From: Saccharibacillus soli
GTDB taxonomy: Bacteria > Bacillota > Bacilli > Paenibacillales > Paenibacillaceae
Length of the DNA: 64,000 nt
Direction of reading: 5' to 3'
NCBI GenBank assembly: GCA_002189105.1
Contig: NIOB01000001.1
Span: 1-64,000, forward strand
The first letter of the stretch is position 1. Each line of letters begins with the position of its first letter. The translations under genes were made by a program, and so were the position numbers. Of this stretch, positions 37,145 through 47,697 are shown piece by piece. Below the pieces are notes generated by a model. That model was not told where the DNA came from and made no database searches. It saw nothing but the letters and a program-made list of their open reading frames with translations.

Positions 37145-39319
37145 GTGAGTGAAGACGTTCAAAGTGCCTATCAAGAAGAGCAAAACAAACTGGATTCCGT
37201 CTTGGAAGAGATTGGAACCCAGCTTGCGCGGCTTAGGGCAGTGCCGGTCTATACCGGTCATGATTTTACGGAGCAGGTGCTGGAGGCGGGACGCGAGGAA
37301 CGTCGTCAGCGTCTGGCGAAGTCGGAACCGGAGCCGTATTTCGGTCGCATGGACTTTGAAGAGGATGGCAAGGCCGCTCCTGCACCGCTGTACATTGGTA
37401 AGACCGGACTGGACGGTCGTGATCCCGGTACACTGCCCATCGTTATCGATTGGCGAGCGCCGGTGGCAAGCTTGTTCTATTCCTTTACCGGCGGCGAAGA
37501 ACGCGTTGAGTACGAAGCACCGGAAGGCCTGATCGGGGGCACGGTACATCTCAAACGCAATATCATGGTTCGCAAATCCGAGCTGGAGCGTGTGGTGGAT
37601 ACGTATACGCGCGGCGGTGAGGAACCGGCAGTGTCCGATGAATTCCTGCTCTATCGACTGGGAGAAAACAAGGACAATCGGCTGCGTGACATCGTATCGA
37701 CGATCCAAGCCGAACAGGACAAGATTATTCGGGCGGAGAGAAACAAGGCGCTCATCATCCAGGGGGTGGCAGGTAGTGGAAAAACGACCGTTGCCCTGCA
37801 CCGACTGGCCTTCCTGCTGTATCAGTATCAAGAACAGGTGTCCGCTGAAAAGATGATTATCTTCGCCCCAAACGGCATGTTTCTGGATTATATCTCGGGT
37901 GTACTGCCGGAACTAGGTGTCGGGGATATTCAGCAGCGCACCTTTACCGATTGGGCGGCCAAGCTGCTGGGCATCGAATCGATGTTGGCTCCCTCTTCCG
38001 AGACACTGGATTTCTGGTTCGGTGAAGTCGGCGGACAGGTGCCGGGCGACGAAGCACCCGGTCGATTCAAGGGGTCAGACAAGTTCCGCAGCATGCTGGA
38101 CGCCGCCGCTTCCGCGCTGGAAGCCTCGGGTGCGCCGGAGCTTGCCTTTGAAGCCTGGGACGGGAAGATCCTGCCTTATGAGACGATCCTGCACTGGTAT
38201 TCCGACGAGTACAAGCACTATTCCGCATCGGGACGCAAAGAGCGGGTGTTGGCCCGGATTCATCGCTGGATTGAGATGGAGCTGAAACAAGTCAAACCCG
38301 AGACGCTGCGCAGAGAACACAAGAAAAAAGCGGCCGCCCGTGAGAAAGCCTATGCCAAAAAGTGGCCGGACTTCTCGCCGTTGACCTTGTACAAACAGAT
38401 CTTTGGTGCGGTCAAGGATACCCGGGGAATTCTGCCTCAGGAAGCCCAGGAGGGCATCCCGTCTTCTGTGCTGAAATCGACGCGCAAAGACCTCAAGGAC
38501 GGAAGAATCCGTGAAGAAGATCTGCCGGCGCTGCTGTATCTGCATCTGCTGCTTAACGGTATCGACAGTGCAGAGCGATTTGACCATATTGTCATCGACG
38601 AAGCGCAGGATTTCTCGCCGCTTCAGGTCTGGGTGCTGGATCAATTCGTACGCGGCCATTCCTTTACCATTCTGGGCGATCTGTCGCAGGGCATCCACGC
38701 GTACAAAGGCGTTCACGCCTGGGAAGAGATGAGCGATCTGTTTGGCGAAAAAGAGACCTCTTATCATGCGCTGACCCGAAGCTATCGTTCCACGATGGAG
38801 ATTATCGGCTTCGCCAATGTGATTCTCGCCGGCGGAGTAGCCAACGCGATCGAAGCTGTTCCGGTATTCCGAAGCGGCAACAAAGTGCGTATGATCGACT
38901 TCGGCGCTTCAGACGCGGAAGCTGGCGTACAGGCAGCAGCCAAGGCGCTGCGGGCGCTCTGGAACCGTGAGCACAAGACGGTATCCCTGCTGACGCGAAC
39001 ACAAAAAGAAGCGGAAGCCCTGCATGCGGCGCTGAAGCCGGAGTTCCCGGAGATCAATCTGATCGACGGCAGCATGACGCAGTATGAAGGCGGACTGTCC
39101 GTGCTGCCGCTGCATCTGTCCAAAGGTCTGGAGTTCGATGCAGTGGTCGTAGCCGATGCCGGAAGAAGTCATTATGGAGATTCCGAATGGGACGCGAAGA
39201 TGCTGTATGTCGGCTGTACGCGGGCGCTGCATGAATTGTGGGTGCTGCACGGCGGCGACGTACCGACTTTCCTGAGCGGAAGCGACGAGTGGAGCGAGTC
39301 CGGCTGGCCGGAAGCTTAA
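37145..39319 (+). CDS. helD: HelD-type superfamily 1 helicase / RNA polymerase recycling factor
   Basis: A 724-residue UvrD/Rep-like ATPase. In B. subtilis HelD binds core RNA polymerase and strips it from DNA using ATP. The first about 60 residues are predicted coiled coil (QEEQNKLDSVLEEIGTQLAR), corresponding to the arm that enters the polymerase secondary channel. DWRAPVASLFY is a hallmark of the family. Walker A GVAGSGKTTVALHR is at about 206-219, the Walker B region HIVIDEAQDFSP near residue 480, and SLSKGLEFDAV-like motif V (LHLSKGLEFDAVVV) near 660. The GTG start follows TTAGGAGG. It is inserted between tcdA and rarA. Confidence 0.9.
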   Translation: MSEDVQSAYQEEQNKLDSVLEEIGTQLARLRAVPVYTGHDFTEQVLEAGREERRQRLAKSEPEPYFGRMDFEEDGKAAPAPLYIGKTGLDGRDPGTLPIVIDWRAPVASLFYSFTGGEERVEYEAPEGLIGGTVHLKRNIMVRKSELERVVDTYTRGGEEPAVSDEFLLYRLGENKDNRLRDIVSTIQAEQDKIIRAERNKALIIQGVAGSGKTTVALHRLAFLLYQYQEQVSAEKMIIFAPNGMFLDYISGVLPELGVGDIQQRTFTDWAAKLLGIESMLAPSSETLDFWFGEVGGQVPGDEAPGRFKGSDKFRSMLDAAASALEASGAPELAFEAWDGKILPYETILHWYSDEYKHYSASGRKERVLARIHRWIEMELKQVKPETLRREHKKKAAAREKAYAKKWPDFSPLTLYKQIFGAVKDTRGILPQEAQEGIPSSVLKSTRKDLKDGRIREEDLPALLYLHLLLNGIDSAERFDHIVIDEAQDFSPLQVWVLDQFVRGHSFTILGDLSQGIHAYKGVHAWEEMSDLFGEKETSYHALTRSYRSTMEIIGFANVILAGGVANAIEAVPVFRSGNKVRMIDFGASDAEAGVQAAAKALRALWNREHKTVSLLTRTQKEAEALHAALKPEFPEINLIDGSMTQYEGGLSVLPLHLSKGLEFDAVVVADAGRSHYGDSEWDAKMLYVGCTRALHELWVLHGGDVPTFLSGSDEWSESGWPEA

Positions 39320-39371
39320 TTCATCGGCTCGGAGGACATTCGGGTACTGGGACGACGATTAAAAGAGAAGA

Positions 39372-39401
39372 AAGAGGGCGGCGTTATGCCGTCCTTTTTG
39401 C
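39372..39401 (+). terminator. Terminator after helD
   Basis: AGGGCGGC pairs with GCCGTCCT (one G-U) around GTTAT, followed by TTTT. Confidence 0.75.
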
Positions 39402-39497
39402 CGTAGTGTCGAAATTTGCCGCAATCGTTAAATAACTGCCCTGTCCGGGTAAGAATGAATAAACGCAAGAGCAAATCATGGACAGGAGATGGTCAAT

Positions 39498-41222
39498 TTG
39501 GGCAAAACGATTGCGGATACATTGGTAGAGGCGCTGGTAAATGCGGGAGTCAAACGGATCTATGGCATTACGGGAGATTCGCTGAACGCCGTCATTGATG
39601 CCGTGCGCCGTTCGGGGAAAATCGACTGGATTCATGTGCGTCATGAAGAGGTTGCTGCATTTGCCGCAGGAGCGGAAGCCGATCTGAATGGATCGATTGC
39701 CGTCTGTGCAGGCAGCAGCGGCCCGGGCAACCTGCACCTCATCAATGGCCTGTATGAATGTCATCGCAGCCGTCTGCCTGTACTGGCGATTGCCGCCCAT
39801 GTGCCAAGCGATGAGATTGGCAGCGGCTATTTCCAGGCTACTCATCCGGAACAGATCTTCCAGGAATGCAGCGTGTTCTGCGAGACGATTATGACCAGCG
39901 GACAGATTCCGCGCACCATTACGATGGCACTTCAGGCGGCTCAGGCTCATTCGAGCGTATCCGTGATCGTGCTGCCGGGCGATGTCGCTGCCGAGGATGT
40001 CAAAGTGGATATGCCGGAAAAAGTGGTGCATGCCCCTCGTCCCGTCGTTGTTCCATCTGACGAGGAGCTTGGGCAGTTGGCGTCCTATCTGAACGAAGGC
40101 AAAAAAGTCACGATACTTGCAGGCGCAGGCTGCAAAGGCGCTCATGCGGAAGTGCTGGCGCTCTGTGAACGACTGCAAGCTCCTATGGTGGTAGCGCTGC
40201 GCGGCAAGGAGCATCTGGAATATGACAATCCATATTTCGTCGGTCTGACTGGCTTGATCGGGTATGCTTCAGGCTATCATGCGATGATGGACTGCGACGT
40301 GCTGCTGATGCTGGGCACGGACTTCCCATATCGTCAGTTTTATCCGGAACGTGCCAAGATCCTTCAGGTGGACATCAATGCCGCCACACTCGGTCGCCGT
40401 GCAACTCTGGAACTGGGCGTCTGTGGCGATGTGAAGGCGACCGCAGGCAAGCTGCTGCCGCTCCTGGAAGAAGGCAAAAAGTCGGATCATCTGCGTAAGT
40501 CGGTGGATCGTTATACCAAAGTCCGCAGCGGCCTTGACGATCTGGCGACTGGAAAACCGGGACAAACCCCAATTCACCCTCAGTACCTAACGAAAATCAT
40601 CAGTGATCTGGCATCGGAAGATGCTGTGTTCAGTGCGGACGTCGGAACGCCGACCGTATGGGCAGCTCGTTATTTGCAGATGAATGGCAAACGTCGCTTG
40701 ATCGGTTCCTTCAACCACGGCACGATGGCCAACGCCATGCCGCAGGCAATCGGCGCTCAATCGGCTCATCCGGAACGCCAGGTGATTGCCCTCTCCGGCG
40801 ATGGTGGGCTGTCCATGCTCCTGGGAGATCTGCTGACCATCAAGCAGTATAAGCTGCCGGTCAAAGTGGTGGTATTCAACAACGAAGCGCTGGGCTTCGT
40901 GGAGCTGGAAATGAAGGCAGCCGGTTACCTGGAGACGGGTACGGGGCTTGGTGGGACGGACTTCGCCGCCATCGCCAATGCAATGGGTATCTACGGCGTA
41001 CGAGTTGACGATGCCGGTAATCTGGAAGAGGCTGTGCGTACCGCACTGGCTCATGATGGCCCAGCGCTGATTGACGTTGCCGTCAATCGTCAGGAGCTGT
41101 CCATGCCGCCTAAGATTACCATGCAGCAGGCGGGAGGATTCTCGATCTGGGCTGTGAAGGCCGTATTGAGCGGCCACGGCGATGAACTGATCGATCTGGC
41201 GAAAAGCAACCTGCTGCGCTGA
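39498..41222 (+). CDS. poxB: Pyruvate oxidase / pyruvate:quinone oxidoreductase (PoxB type)
   Basis: A ThDP- and FAD-dependent enzyme that decarboxylates pyruvate to acetate and passes electrons to membrane quinone. The N-terminal VKRIYGITGDSLNAVID and HVRHEEVAAFAAG carry the ThDP-activating Glu. A central FAD domain follows, and the C-terminal ThDP motif lies in ALSGDGGLSMLLGDLLT through NNEALG. The last residues (SIWAVKAVLSGHGDELIDL) resemble the membrane-binding alpha-peptide of E. coli PoxB. This favours the quinone enzyme over the H2O2-forming lactobacillar oxidase. The TTG at 39498 fits AGGAG spacing and the family N-terminus better than the ATG nine bases upstream. 574 residues. Confidence 0.88.
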   Translation: MGKTIADTLVEALVNAGVKRIYGITGDSLNAVIDAVRRSGKIDWIHVRHEEVAAFAAGAEADLNGSIAVCAGSSGPGNLHLINGLYECHRSRLPVLAIAAHVPSDEIGSGYFQATHPEQIFQECSVFCETIMTSGQIPRTITMALQAAQAHSSVSVIVLPGDVAAEDVKVDMPEKVVHAPRPVVVPSDEELGQLASYLNEGKKVTILAGAGCKGAHAEVLALCERLQAPMVVALRGKEHLEYDNPYFVGLTGLIGYASGYHAMMDCDVLLMLGTDFPYRQFYPERAKILQVDINAATLGRRATLELGVCGDVKATAGKLLPLLEEGKKSDHLRKSVDRYTKVRSGLDDLATGKPGQTPIHPQYLTKIISDLASEDAVFSADVGTPTVWAARYLQMNGKRRLIGSFNHGTMANAMPQAIGAQSAHPERQVIALSGDGGLSMLLGDLLTIKQYKLPVKVVVFNNEALGFVELEMKAAGYLETGTGLGGTDFAAIANAMGIYGVRVDDAGNLEEAVRTALAHDGPALIDVAVNRQELSMPPKITMQQAGGFSIWAVKAVLSGHGDELIDLAKSNLLR

Positions 41223-41320
41223 GGCCGCCGGCCGTCAGAAGGATACTGCGGCGAATGAAATCCCGGGCTGATTGATCGTTGACGGAAGCAGGCCAGGAAG
41301 AGAGCCTGGCTCTGAAAGCT

Positions 41321-41373
41321 TATTGAACAGACCTATTGAACAGAGTCATCGAACAGATCCATCGAACAGACAG
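41321..41373 (+). repeat. Four tandem 13-14 bp repeats
   Basis: Four head-to-tail copies of a unit close to TATTGAACAGACC: 41321-41333, 41334-41347, 41348-41360 and 41361-41373. The last two have ATCGAACAGA. A GCCAGG/CCTGGC hairpin lies just upstream (about 41292-41310) and a terminator just downstream, so the array would be in the 3' untranslated region of poxB. Confidence 0.7.
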
Positions 41374-41383
41374 ATCAATCAAG

Positions 41384-41410
41384 ACCGCAGCTTCGCTGCG
41401 GTTTTTTTGC
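41384..41410 (+). terminator. Terminator after poxB
   Basis: ACCGCAGC pairs with GCTGCGGT around TTC(G), followed by seven T. Confidence 0.92.
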
Positions 41411-41501
41411 CTTTGTTGGCAGCGGGCAGACATGCAGAAGACATTTGCGTTCGTGGTCGAAGGGCACTATATTGAATAAGGAATGAAAGGACGTGACAAG
41501 T

Positions 41502-42815
41502 TTGGATCTATTTAATTACGAGGGTGGATCGGAGACGCAGGCAAGCGGTGGACTGCTGGCGGATCGTATGCGTCCGATGACACTCGATGAATATATCGGA
41601 CAGGAAGACATCGTGGGTCCGGGACGCCTGCTGCGCCGAGCCATCGAAGCCGACAAGGTCGGTTCGATTGTGTTGTATGGACCGCCAGGCTGCGGCAAGA
41701 CTACTCTGGCTCATATTATTTCCCATCATACACAGGGTAAGTTTGTGAGGTTGAACGCAGTGGACGCCACGGTCAAGGACGTGCGCGAAGTGATCCAGCA
41801 GGCTGCCGATGACAAAGCGCTGTACGGCACGAAGACAATCTTGTTCCTCGATGAAGTACACCGGTTCAACAGCTCCCGCCAGGATGCGCTGCTTCCGGCT
41901 GTGGAGAAGGGCACCATCATCTTCATCGGCGCCACGACCGAAAATCCGTTTCATTACGTAAACGGCGCCTTGATGAGCCGCTCTACGCTGTTCCAGCTGC
42001 ATCCGCTGACAGCGGAGCACGCCAAGATCGCCATGCGCCGCGCGCTGGCGGATGCCGAGCGCGGACTGGGCTTTATGGATCTGCGCGTGGATGAAGACGC
42101 GCTGGAACACATCGCGGCCATGTCCGGCGGCGACATTCGCCGCGCGCTGAACGCGCTGGAGCTGGCGGCGCTGACGACGCCGCCCCAGGCCGACGGCAGC
42201 GTGAGAGTCACGCTTGAAGCGGCCGAAGAATCGGTGCGCCGCCCGATTGCACGCGCGGATGAGTCCACGCAGTATGACGTACTGTCTGCGTTCCACAAGT
42301 CCATTCGCGGCTCCAGCGATGCCGCGCTCTATTGGTTCCTGTATGCCGTCGAGAAGCTTGGCATGGACCCCATGACCTTCATCCGCCGCCTGATTGCGGC
42401 CAGCAGCGAAGACATTGGACTCGCCAATCCCCAGGCGATGGTACAGGCCGTCTCCGCGCTCGAAGCCTATCGCAACAATGGCTGGCCGGAAGCCAAGCTG
42501 AATGTAGCTCAGGCGATCTTGTTCGCCGTGGAGAGTCCCAAGTCCAACGCCGTCTATACGGCGATTGCCCGTGCAGAAGCGGCATTTGGACGCACCGGAA
42601 CAACCGAAGTTCCGCTGCATCTGCGGGATACCCATTATAAGGGCGCGGAGAAATTGGGACATGAAGGCTATCAATATCCGCATAATTTCCCGAATCATTA
42701 TGTCAAACAGGCCTATCTGCCCCCAGAGCTGGAGGGTACCGTTTTCTATGAGGCGACCGAGCAGGGAAACGAGTCCAAGATCCATTTGAACCAGCAGCGG
42801 CGGCGTGGACAATAA
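41502..42815 (+). CDS. rarA: Replication-associated recombination protein A (RarA/MgsA)
   Basis: A clamp-loader-like AAA+ ATPase that acts at stalled replication forks. The 437-residue protein shows LADRMRPMTLDEYIGQ, Walker A YGPPGCGKTTLA, Walker B LFLDEVHRFNSSRQD, sensor 1 IGATTENPF, and the conserved C-terminal QAYLPPELEG. The TTG at 41502 lies ten bases after AAAGGA; a GTG nine bases upstream is too close to that site. Order tcdA-(helD-poxB)-rarA mirrors B. subtilis yrvM-yrvN with an insertion. Confidence 0.95.
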   Translation: MDLFNYEGGSETQASGGLLADRMRPMTLDEYIGQEDIVGPGRLLRRAIEADKVGSIVLYGPPGCGKTTLAHIISHHTQGKFVRLNAVDATVKDVREVIQQAADDKALYGTKTILFLDEVHRFNSSRQDALLPAVEKGTIIFIGATTENPFHYVNGALMSRSTLFQLHPLTAEHAKIAMRRALADAERGLGFMDLRVDEDALEHIAAMSGGDIRRALNALELAALTTPPQADGSVRVTLEAAEESVRRPIARADESTQYDVLSAFHKSIRGSSDAALYWFLYAVEKLGMDPMTFIRRLIAASSEDIGLANPQAMVQAVSALEAYRNNGWPEAKLNVAQAILFAVESPKSNAVYTAIARAEAAFGRTGTTEVPLHLRDTHYKGAEKLGHEGYQYPHNFPNHYVKQAYLPPELEGTVFYEATEQGNESKIHLNQQRRRGQ

Positions 42816-42867
42816 CACAAGATGAATCTTCCGAATTTTCGGACAGGAAGAGTTCCGTATGTTAGAA

Positions 42868-42897
42868 TTGTCAGAATCATACGAAATGTAGTAATCT
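42868..42897 (+). promoter_or_regulatory. Candidate promoter of the LCP gene
   Basis: TTGTCA, an 18-base spacer and TAATCT, about 250 bases before the start codon. Nothing else was recognised in the 329 bases between rarA and the LCP gene. Confidence 0.45.
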
Positions 42898-43144
42898 AAA
42901 TGTTGTCTTCACTTTGGACACGCATCTTCTATTCGTCCAAAGACGTTTTGTTGTGCAGACCCATCTATTTTAGCTTCCATAAGGGATTTTCTGGGCCGCC
43001 GTACGTTGAACCGTAACCTGTTTTCGTTTCATGGTTTCCGTTTGCCTACTGCTCTACGGATGAAGCGCCGGCTTGTTTATCAAGTCGAACACGGTCAACG
43101 TAGCAAGCCGACGACTTTTGTGGGGAGAGAAAGGTACGAACGAA

Positions 43145-44284
43145 ATGGATAAAAATCAGCCGGCCGAGTCTCGGGTGTTAACGAGGACCCAAAGGCATCA
43201 GAAGAAAAAGAAAACGAAGAAAAACAGAGGCAGAGCCTGGTTGATCGCTTTGGGCGTGGTGCTGGTACTGGTGATTGGCGGAGTTATTTTCCGAAAAGAA
43301 TTGATGGTGTTGGCGTTCGATACGCTGCTTGAAGACACCGTAAAAGACACGCTGGACAAATCCTACCAACCCATCGCCCAGGATAACAAAGGCGGAGGAG
43401 AAGAAGAACTCTCCGTTGCCGAACTGAGCAAAAAGCCGTTCTCCGTTCTGCTGCTTGGCACCGACCAACGAGATAACGAGATTGCCCGTACGGACTCCAT
43501 TATCTATTCGGTGGTACGGCCGGCTGACAACAAAGTGCTGCTGGTATCGATTCCCCGTGACTCTTATGTCAAGATGGTGGGTACGCCGACCATCAAGGGA
43601 ACCCGCTCCAAGACCAAGATTAACGCCGCTTATGCCTACGGTGGTGCGCAGATGAGCGTAGATACAGTAGAAGCTCTGCTCGATCACGATGTTGATTATT
43701 ATGCGACTATCAACTTCAACGGTCTCAAGGATGTCGTGAACGCAATGGGCGGGGTAGAGCTGCCAATCACCGAGCGAATCGAAAACAAACAGGCCGATCA
43801 TGAGAAATTTACGATTGAGCCAAATAAACCGATCTATGACGGAACCGAAGCGCTGAATTTTGTCCGGTATCGTGAAGATTCCGATTTCAAACGCACGGAG
43901 CGCCATCGCATTTTCCTCAAGCAAATGTTGAACCGGATGAAAAGCGTCGAAAATATCGCTAAAATTCCGGAGCTGATTGGTATCGCCGGACAAAACTTCA
44001 AGACCAACATGACATCGGATTTCATGCTGTCGCTGGCCAAGACGGTGATCCTGAGCGATTCCACGCCAAGCATCAGCAGCCATATGCTGCAAGGCGAAGG
44101 GGTATCCCGCGACGCTTGGTATTATGAACTGGACGACGACGATCTTGAGGAAACGATCAATTCGATCGGCAAATGGCTGGACCCAAGCTCGACCGCAGCC
44201 GACCTGGTTGTGGATGACACAGATGCTGGTGGCGATTCGCATACCGATCAAGAAGGTCAACCTGCCGGTGACGTTGGTCAATAA
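43145..44284 (+). CDS. LytR-CpsA-Psr family protein
   Basis: A membrane-anchored enzyme of the family that transfers teichoic acid or other anionic glycopolymers to peptidoglycan. 379 residues: a strongly basic cytoplasmic tail (about 15-35, Lys/Arg-rich), one transmembrane helix (AWLIALGVVLVLVIGGVIF), then the extracellular LCP domain at about 100-255. LLLGTDQRDNEIARTDSI, SIPRDSYVKM, KINAAYAYGG and FVRYREDSDFKRTERHR carry the conserved Asp and Arg residues that bind the polyprenyl pyrophosphate. The tail is acidic and disordered. The ATG at 43145 was chosen over an upstream in-frame ATG (43073) because GAGAAAGG precedes it and the protein start is conventional. Confidence 0.9.
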   Translation: MDKNQPAESRVLTRTQRHQKKKKTKKNRGRAWLIALGVVLVLVIGGVIFRKELMVLAFDTLLEDTVKDTLDKSYQPIAQDNKGGGEEELSVAELSKKPFSVLLLGTDQRDNEIARTDSIIYSVVRPADNKVLLVSIPRDSYVKMVGTPTIKGTRSKTKINAAYAYGGAQMSVDTVEALLDHDVDYYATINFNGLKDVVNAMGGVELPITERIENKQADHEKFTIEPNKPIYDGTEALNFVRYREDSDFKRTERHRIFLKQMLNRMKSVENIAKIPELIGIAGQNFKTNMTSDFMLSLAKTVILSDSTPSISSHMLQGEGVSRDAWYYELDDDDLEETINSIGKWLDPSSTAADLVVDDTDAGGDSHTDQEGQPAGDVGQ

Positions 44285-44390
44285 GTATCCATTCACATCC
44301 CAAGCAGGATTTGCCGAGTCGATCCGCCTCGAATAGGGGATTCCAGAGATCACTCTAAGACTGGGCCGCTCGCTCGACGAATCCGGCAGC

Positions 44391-44434
44391 AAAAAAAGCC
44401 CGCTCCACCGTTTCCGGTGCAGAGCGGGCTTTTG
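44391..44434. terminator. Bidirectional terminator between LCP gene and mnmA
   Basis: AAAAAAGCCCGCTC pairs with GAGCGGGCTTTT, with an inner CACCG/CGGTG stem. A and T runs on either side serve both convergent genes. Confidence 0.9.
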
Positions 44435-44463
44435 ATGTGGCAGAAAAGATGAGTGAACCCGGA

Positions 44464-45609
<1,146 letters not shown>

Positions 45610-45691
45610 CTATGAGGTATTTTCTGAAAATTATGAAACAATAAGAAAGTGGAGTAGAAAGCAAAATAACGCGCTGGGCGCGTCTGAACGT

Positions 45692-45720
45692 ATTTTACCA
45701 CAAAAGGCCGGAATTGACGA
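45692..45720 (-). promoter_or_regulatory. Candidate mnmA promoter
   Basis: On the minus strand TCGTCA is followed by a 17-base spacer and TAAAAT. The leader contains a small ACGCGC/GCGCGT hairpin (45669-45683). Confidence 0.55.
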
Positions 45721-45814
45721 CACCCGAACGCATCCTTCACAGGCTGCATTTCCACGGGGCATGGACATTTTCGCTGCGGCGCCGGATTCCGTAGTGCATC
45801 GCGCTCCCCGGTTA

Positions 45815-45823
45815 TGTTACGAT
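45815..45823 (+). promoter_or_regulatory. Candidate extended -10 for cymR-iscS
   Basis: TGTTACGAT matches the extended -10 form TGnTATAAT with two changes; no good -35 is present. It lies in the 387-base divergent gap between mnmA and cymR, which otherwise shows no gene. Confidence 0.35.
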
Positions 45824-45981
45824 AGTCTGAGTATATGCAGAACTGTCGCGTCCCGCCACGAAGAATAAAGGTCTGGTATAGAACGCCGCCCATAATCCCA
45901 AGGATTCGGCTGGTGGAAATCGGACTAGTGAGAAACAGAAGACGCGTCTGAAGCCCGAATGAATCGAAAGAGGTGCCTCTA

Positions 45982-46401
45982 TTGAAAATATCGACTAAAG
46001 GCCGTTACGGCTTAACCATCATGATGGAACTTGCGGCAAGATACGGAGAAGGACCGACGTCCCTGAAAAGTATCGCCGAAAAAAACTCGCTGTCCGAGCA
46101 TTATCTGGAACAGCTGATCGCCCCTCTGCGTAATGGAGGACTCGTCAAGAGCATCCGCGGCGCCTATGGCGGCTACATTCTGTCGCGTGATCCCGATACA
46201 GTGACAGCTGGCGAGATCATCCGTGTTCTGGAAGGGCCGATTTCGGTGGTGGACTTCGCCGAAGAAGATGATCCGGCCAAGCGTGATCTGTGGAAAAAAA
46301 TCCGCGACGCCATTGCCGACGTTATCGATTCGACGACATTGGGCGATCTGATTGCCTACCGGGACAAAGGCGAACCGGACAATTATATGTTTTATATTTA
46401 G
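45982..46401 (+). CDS. cymR: Rrf2-family cysteine metabolism repressor
   Basis: A 139-residue winged-helix repressor. The N-terminus KISTKGRYGLTIMMELA, SEHYLEQLIAPLRNGGLV and RGAYGGYILSRDP are nearly textbook CymR, and EGPISVVDFAEED replaces the Fe-S cysteine cluster segment of IscR, which is absent. In B. subtilis CymR with CysK represses sulfur-uptake genes. The TTG at 45982 follows AAAGAGGTG and gives the family's exact length; a GTG nine bases earlier is less suitable. iscS begins 42 bases after the stop. Confidence 0.92.
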   Translation: MKISTKGRYGLTIMMELAARYGEGPTSLKSIAEKNSLSEHYLEQLIAPLRNGGLVKSIRGAYGGYILSRDPDTVTAGEIIRVLEGPISVVDFAEEDDPAKRDLWKKIRDAIADVIDSTTLGDLIAYRDKGEPDNYMFYI

Positions 46402-46443
46402 TTTTATATTTAGGATGTACATCTATAACGAGGTGAAAAGGCA

Positions 46444-47595
46444 ATGAATCGAATCTATATGGATCATGCGGCGTCTACGCCTGTACATCCGCTGGTGGCT
46501 GAAGAGATGCTGCGCGTGATGACCGGCACGTTCGGAAATGCCTCCAGCGTTCATGCGTTCGGACGCGATGCGAAACGAATCGTCAGTGCCGCACGCGAGA
46601 AGATCGCTGCTGCGATTGGAGCCAAGCCGCATGATCTGGTCTTTACCTCCGGGGGGACGGAGAGCGACAATATGGCGCTGTTTGGCGCAGCCCATGCACG
46701 TGTCGATCGCGGACGCCATCTGCTGGTCTCGACAATCGAACACCATGCCGTGCTGCATGCTGCGGAACGTCTGACTGAGCAGGGCTTTGAGGTGGAGTAT
46801 ATCCCGGTTGATGTTCGCGGCCGGGTTGACCTCGACTGGATTCGTGAACATACACGCCCGGATACTACGCTCATCAGCGTGATGTACGCCAATAACGAGG
46901 TGGGCACCGTGCAGCCGATTCATGAGATTGGAGCCTTCGCCCGTGAGCAGGGGGTCTGGTTCCATACGGATGCTGTACAGGCGCTGGGTTCGCTTGCCGT
47001 CAACTGCGGGGAGCTAAATGTTGATCTGATGAGTTTCTCTGCCCACAAGATCAACGGGCCGCAGGGAATCGGTGCCTTATATATCGCGCCGCACATCAAA
47101 CTGCCGGCGATGCTGCATGGCGGCAATCAGGAGCGCAAGCGCCGGGCAGGGACGGAAAATCTGGCGGGGATGGCGGGTTTCGCCAAAGCGGTTGAGTTAG
47201 CCGTATCCAGTCTGGAAGAGCGCCATACAGACGCGCTGCGCCTGCGCCGTGAGTTGTTGGAGGGTCTTCAGGCCGCGATTGGCGAAGAGTCTTTTGTAGT
47301 GAATGGTGATCCGGAGCATACGCTGGCTCATGTGGTCAATATCAGCTTTCCGGCGGTGGGGACCGAGACGATGCTGATGAACCTTGACATGGAAGGCATT
47401 GCTGCTGCCAGCGGCTCCGCTTGTACATCCGGCTCGCTGGAGACTTCGCACGTGCTTCGCGCCATGAATCTGCCGGAAAAAGTTTTGAACTCCGCGATTC
47501 GATTTAGCTTCGGGTTGGGTAATACTTCGGAGGAAATCGAGACAGTCGTCAAGAAAATTGAAACGATTATGGCTCGTGTGCGTATCAAATCGTGA
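46444..47595 (+). CDS. iscS: Cysteine desulfurase
   Basis: A PLP enzyme that releases sulfur from cysteine, here most likely for tRNA thiolation by MnmA (the role of B. subtilis YrvO). 383 residues: YMDHAASTPVHP, the HHAVLH loop, FHTDAVQ, and Lys202 in SFSAHKINGPQG that forms the Schiff base. Active-site Cys327 lies in a short ASGSACTSGS loop. The gene is paired with cymR. YrvO and IscS are of the same class; the symbol is used in the broad sense. Confidence 0.93.
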   Translation: MNRIYMDHAASTPVHPLVAEEMLRVMTGTFGNASSVHAFGRDAKRIVSAAREKIAAAIGAKPHDLVFTSGGTESDNMALFGAAHARVDRGRHLLVSTIEHHAVLHAAERLTEQGFEVEYIPVDVRGRVDLDWIREHTRPDTTLISVMYANNEVGTVQPIHEIGAFAREQGVWFHTDAVQALGSLAVNCGELNVDLMSFSAHKINGPQGIGALYIAPHIKLPAMLHGGNQERKRRAGTENLAGMAGFAKAVELAVSSLEERHTDALRLRRELLEGLQAAIGEESFVVNGDPEHTLAHVVNISFPAVGTETMLMNLDMEGIAAASGSACTSGSLETSHVLRAMNLPEKVLNSAIRFSFGLGNTSEEIETVVKKIETIMARVRIKS

Positions 47596-47697
47596 TACGC
47601 CTTTGCGTATCCCATTGTGAATAATCGTTCAAATCGGAAGAGGCTTTTAAGTTTCTTTGCGACTCTCAAATAAGCGGACGGATAGGTGATCCCCATA

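Noticed and set aside
41321-41373. CRISPR array
   Set aside because: Units of 13-14 bases with no spacers and no cas genes nearby; these are simple tandem repeats.
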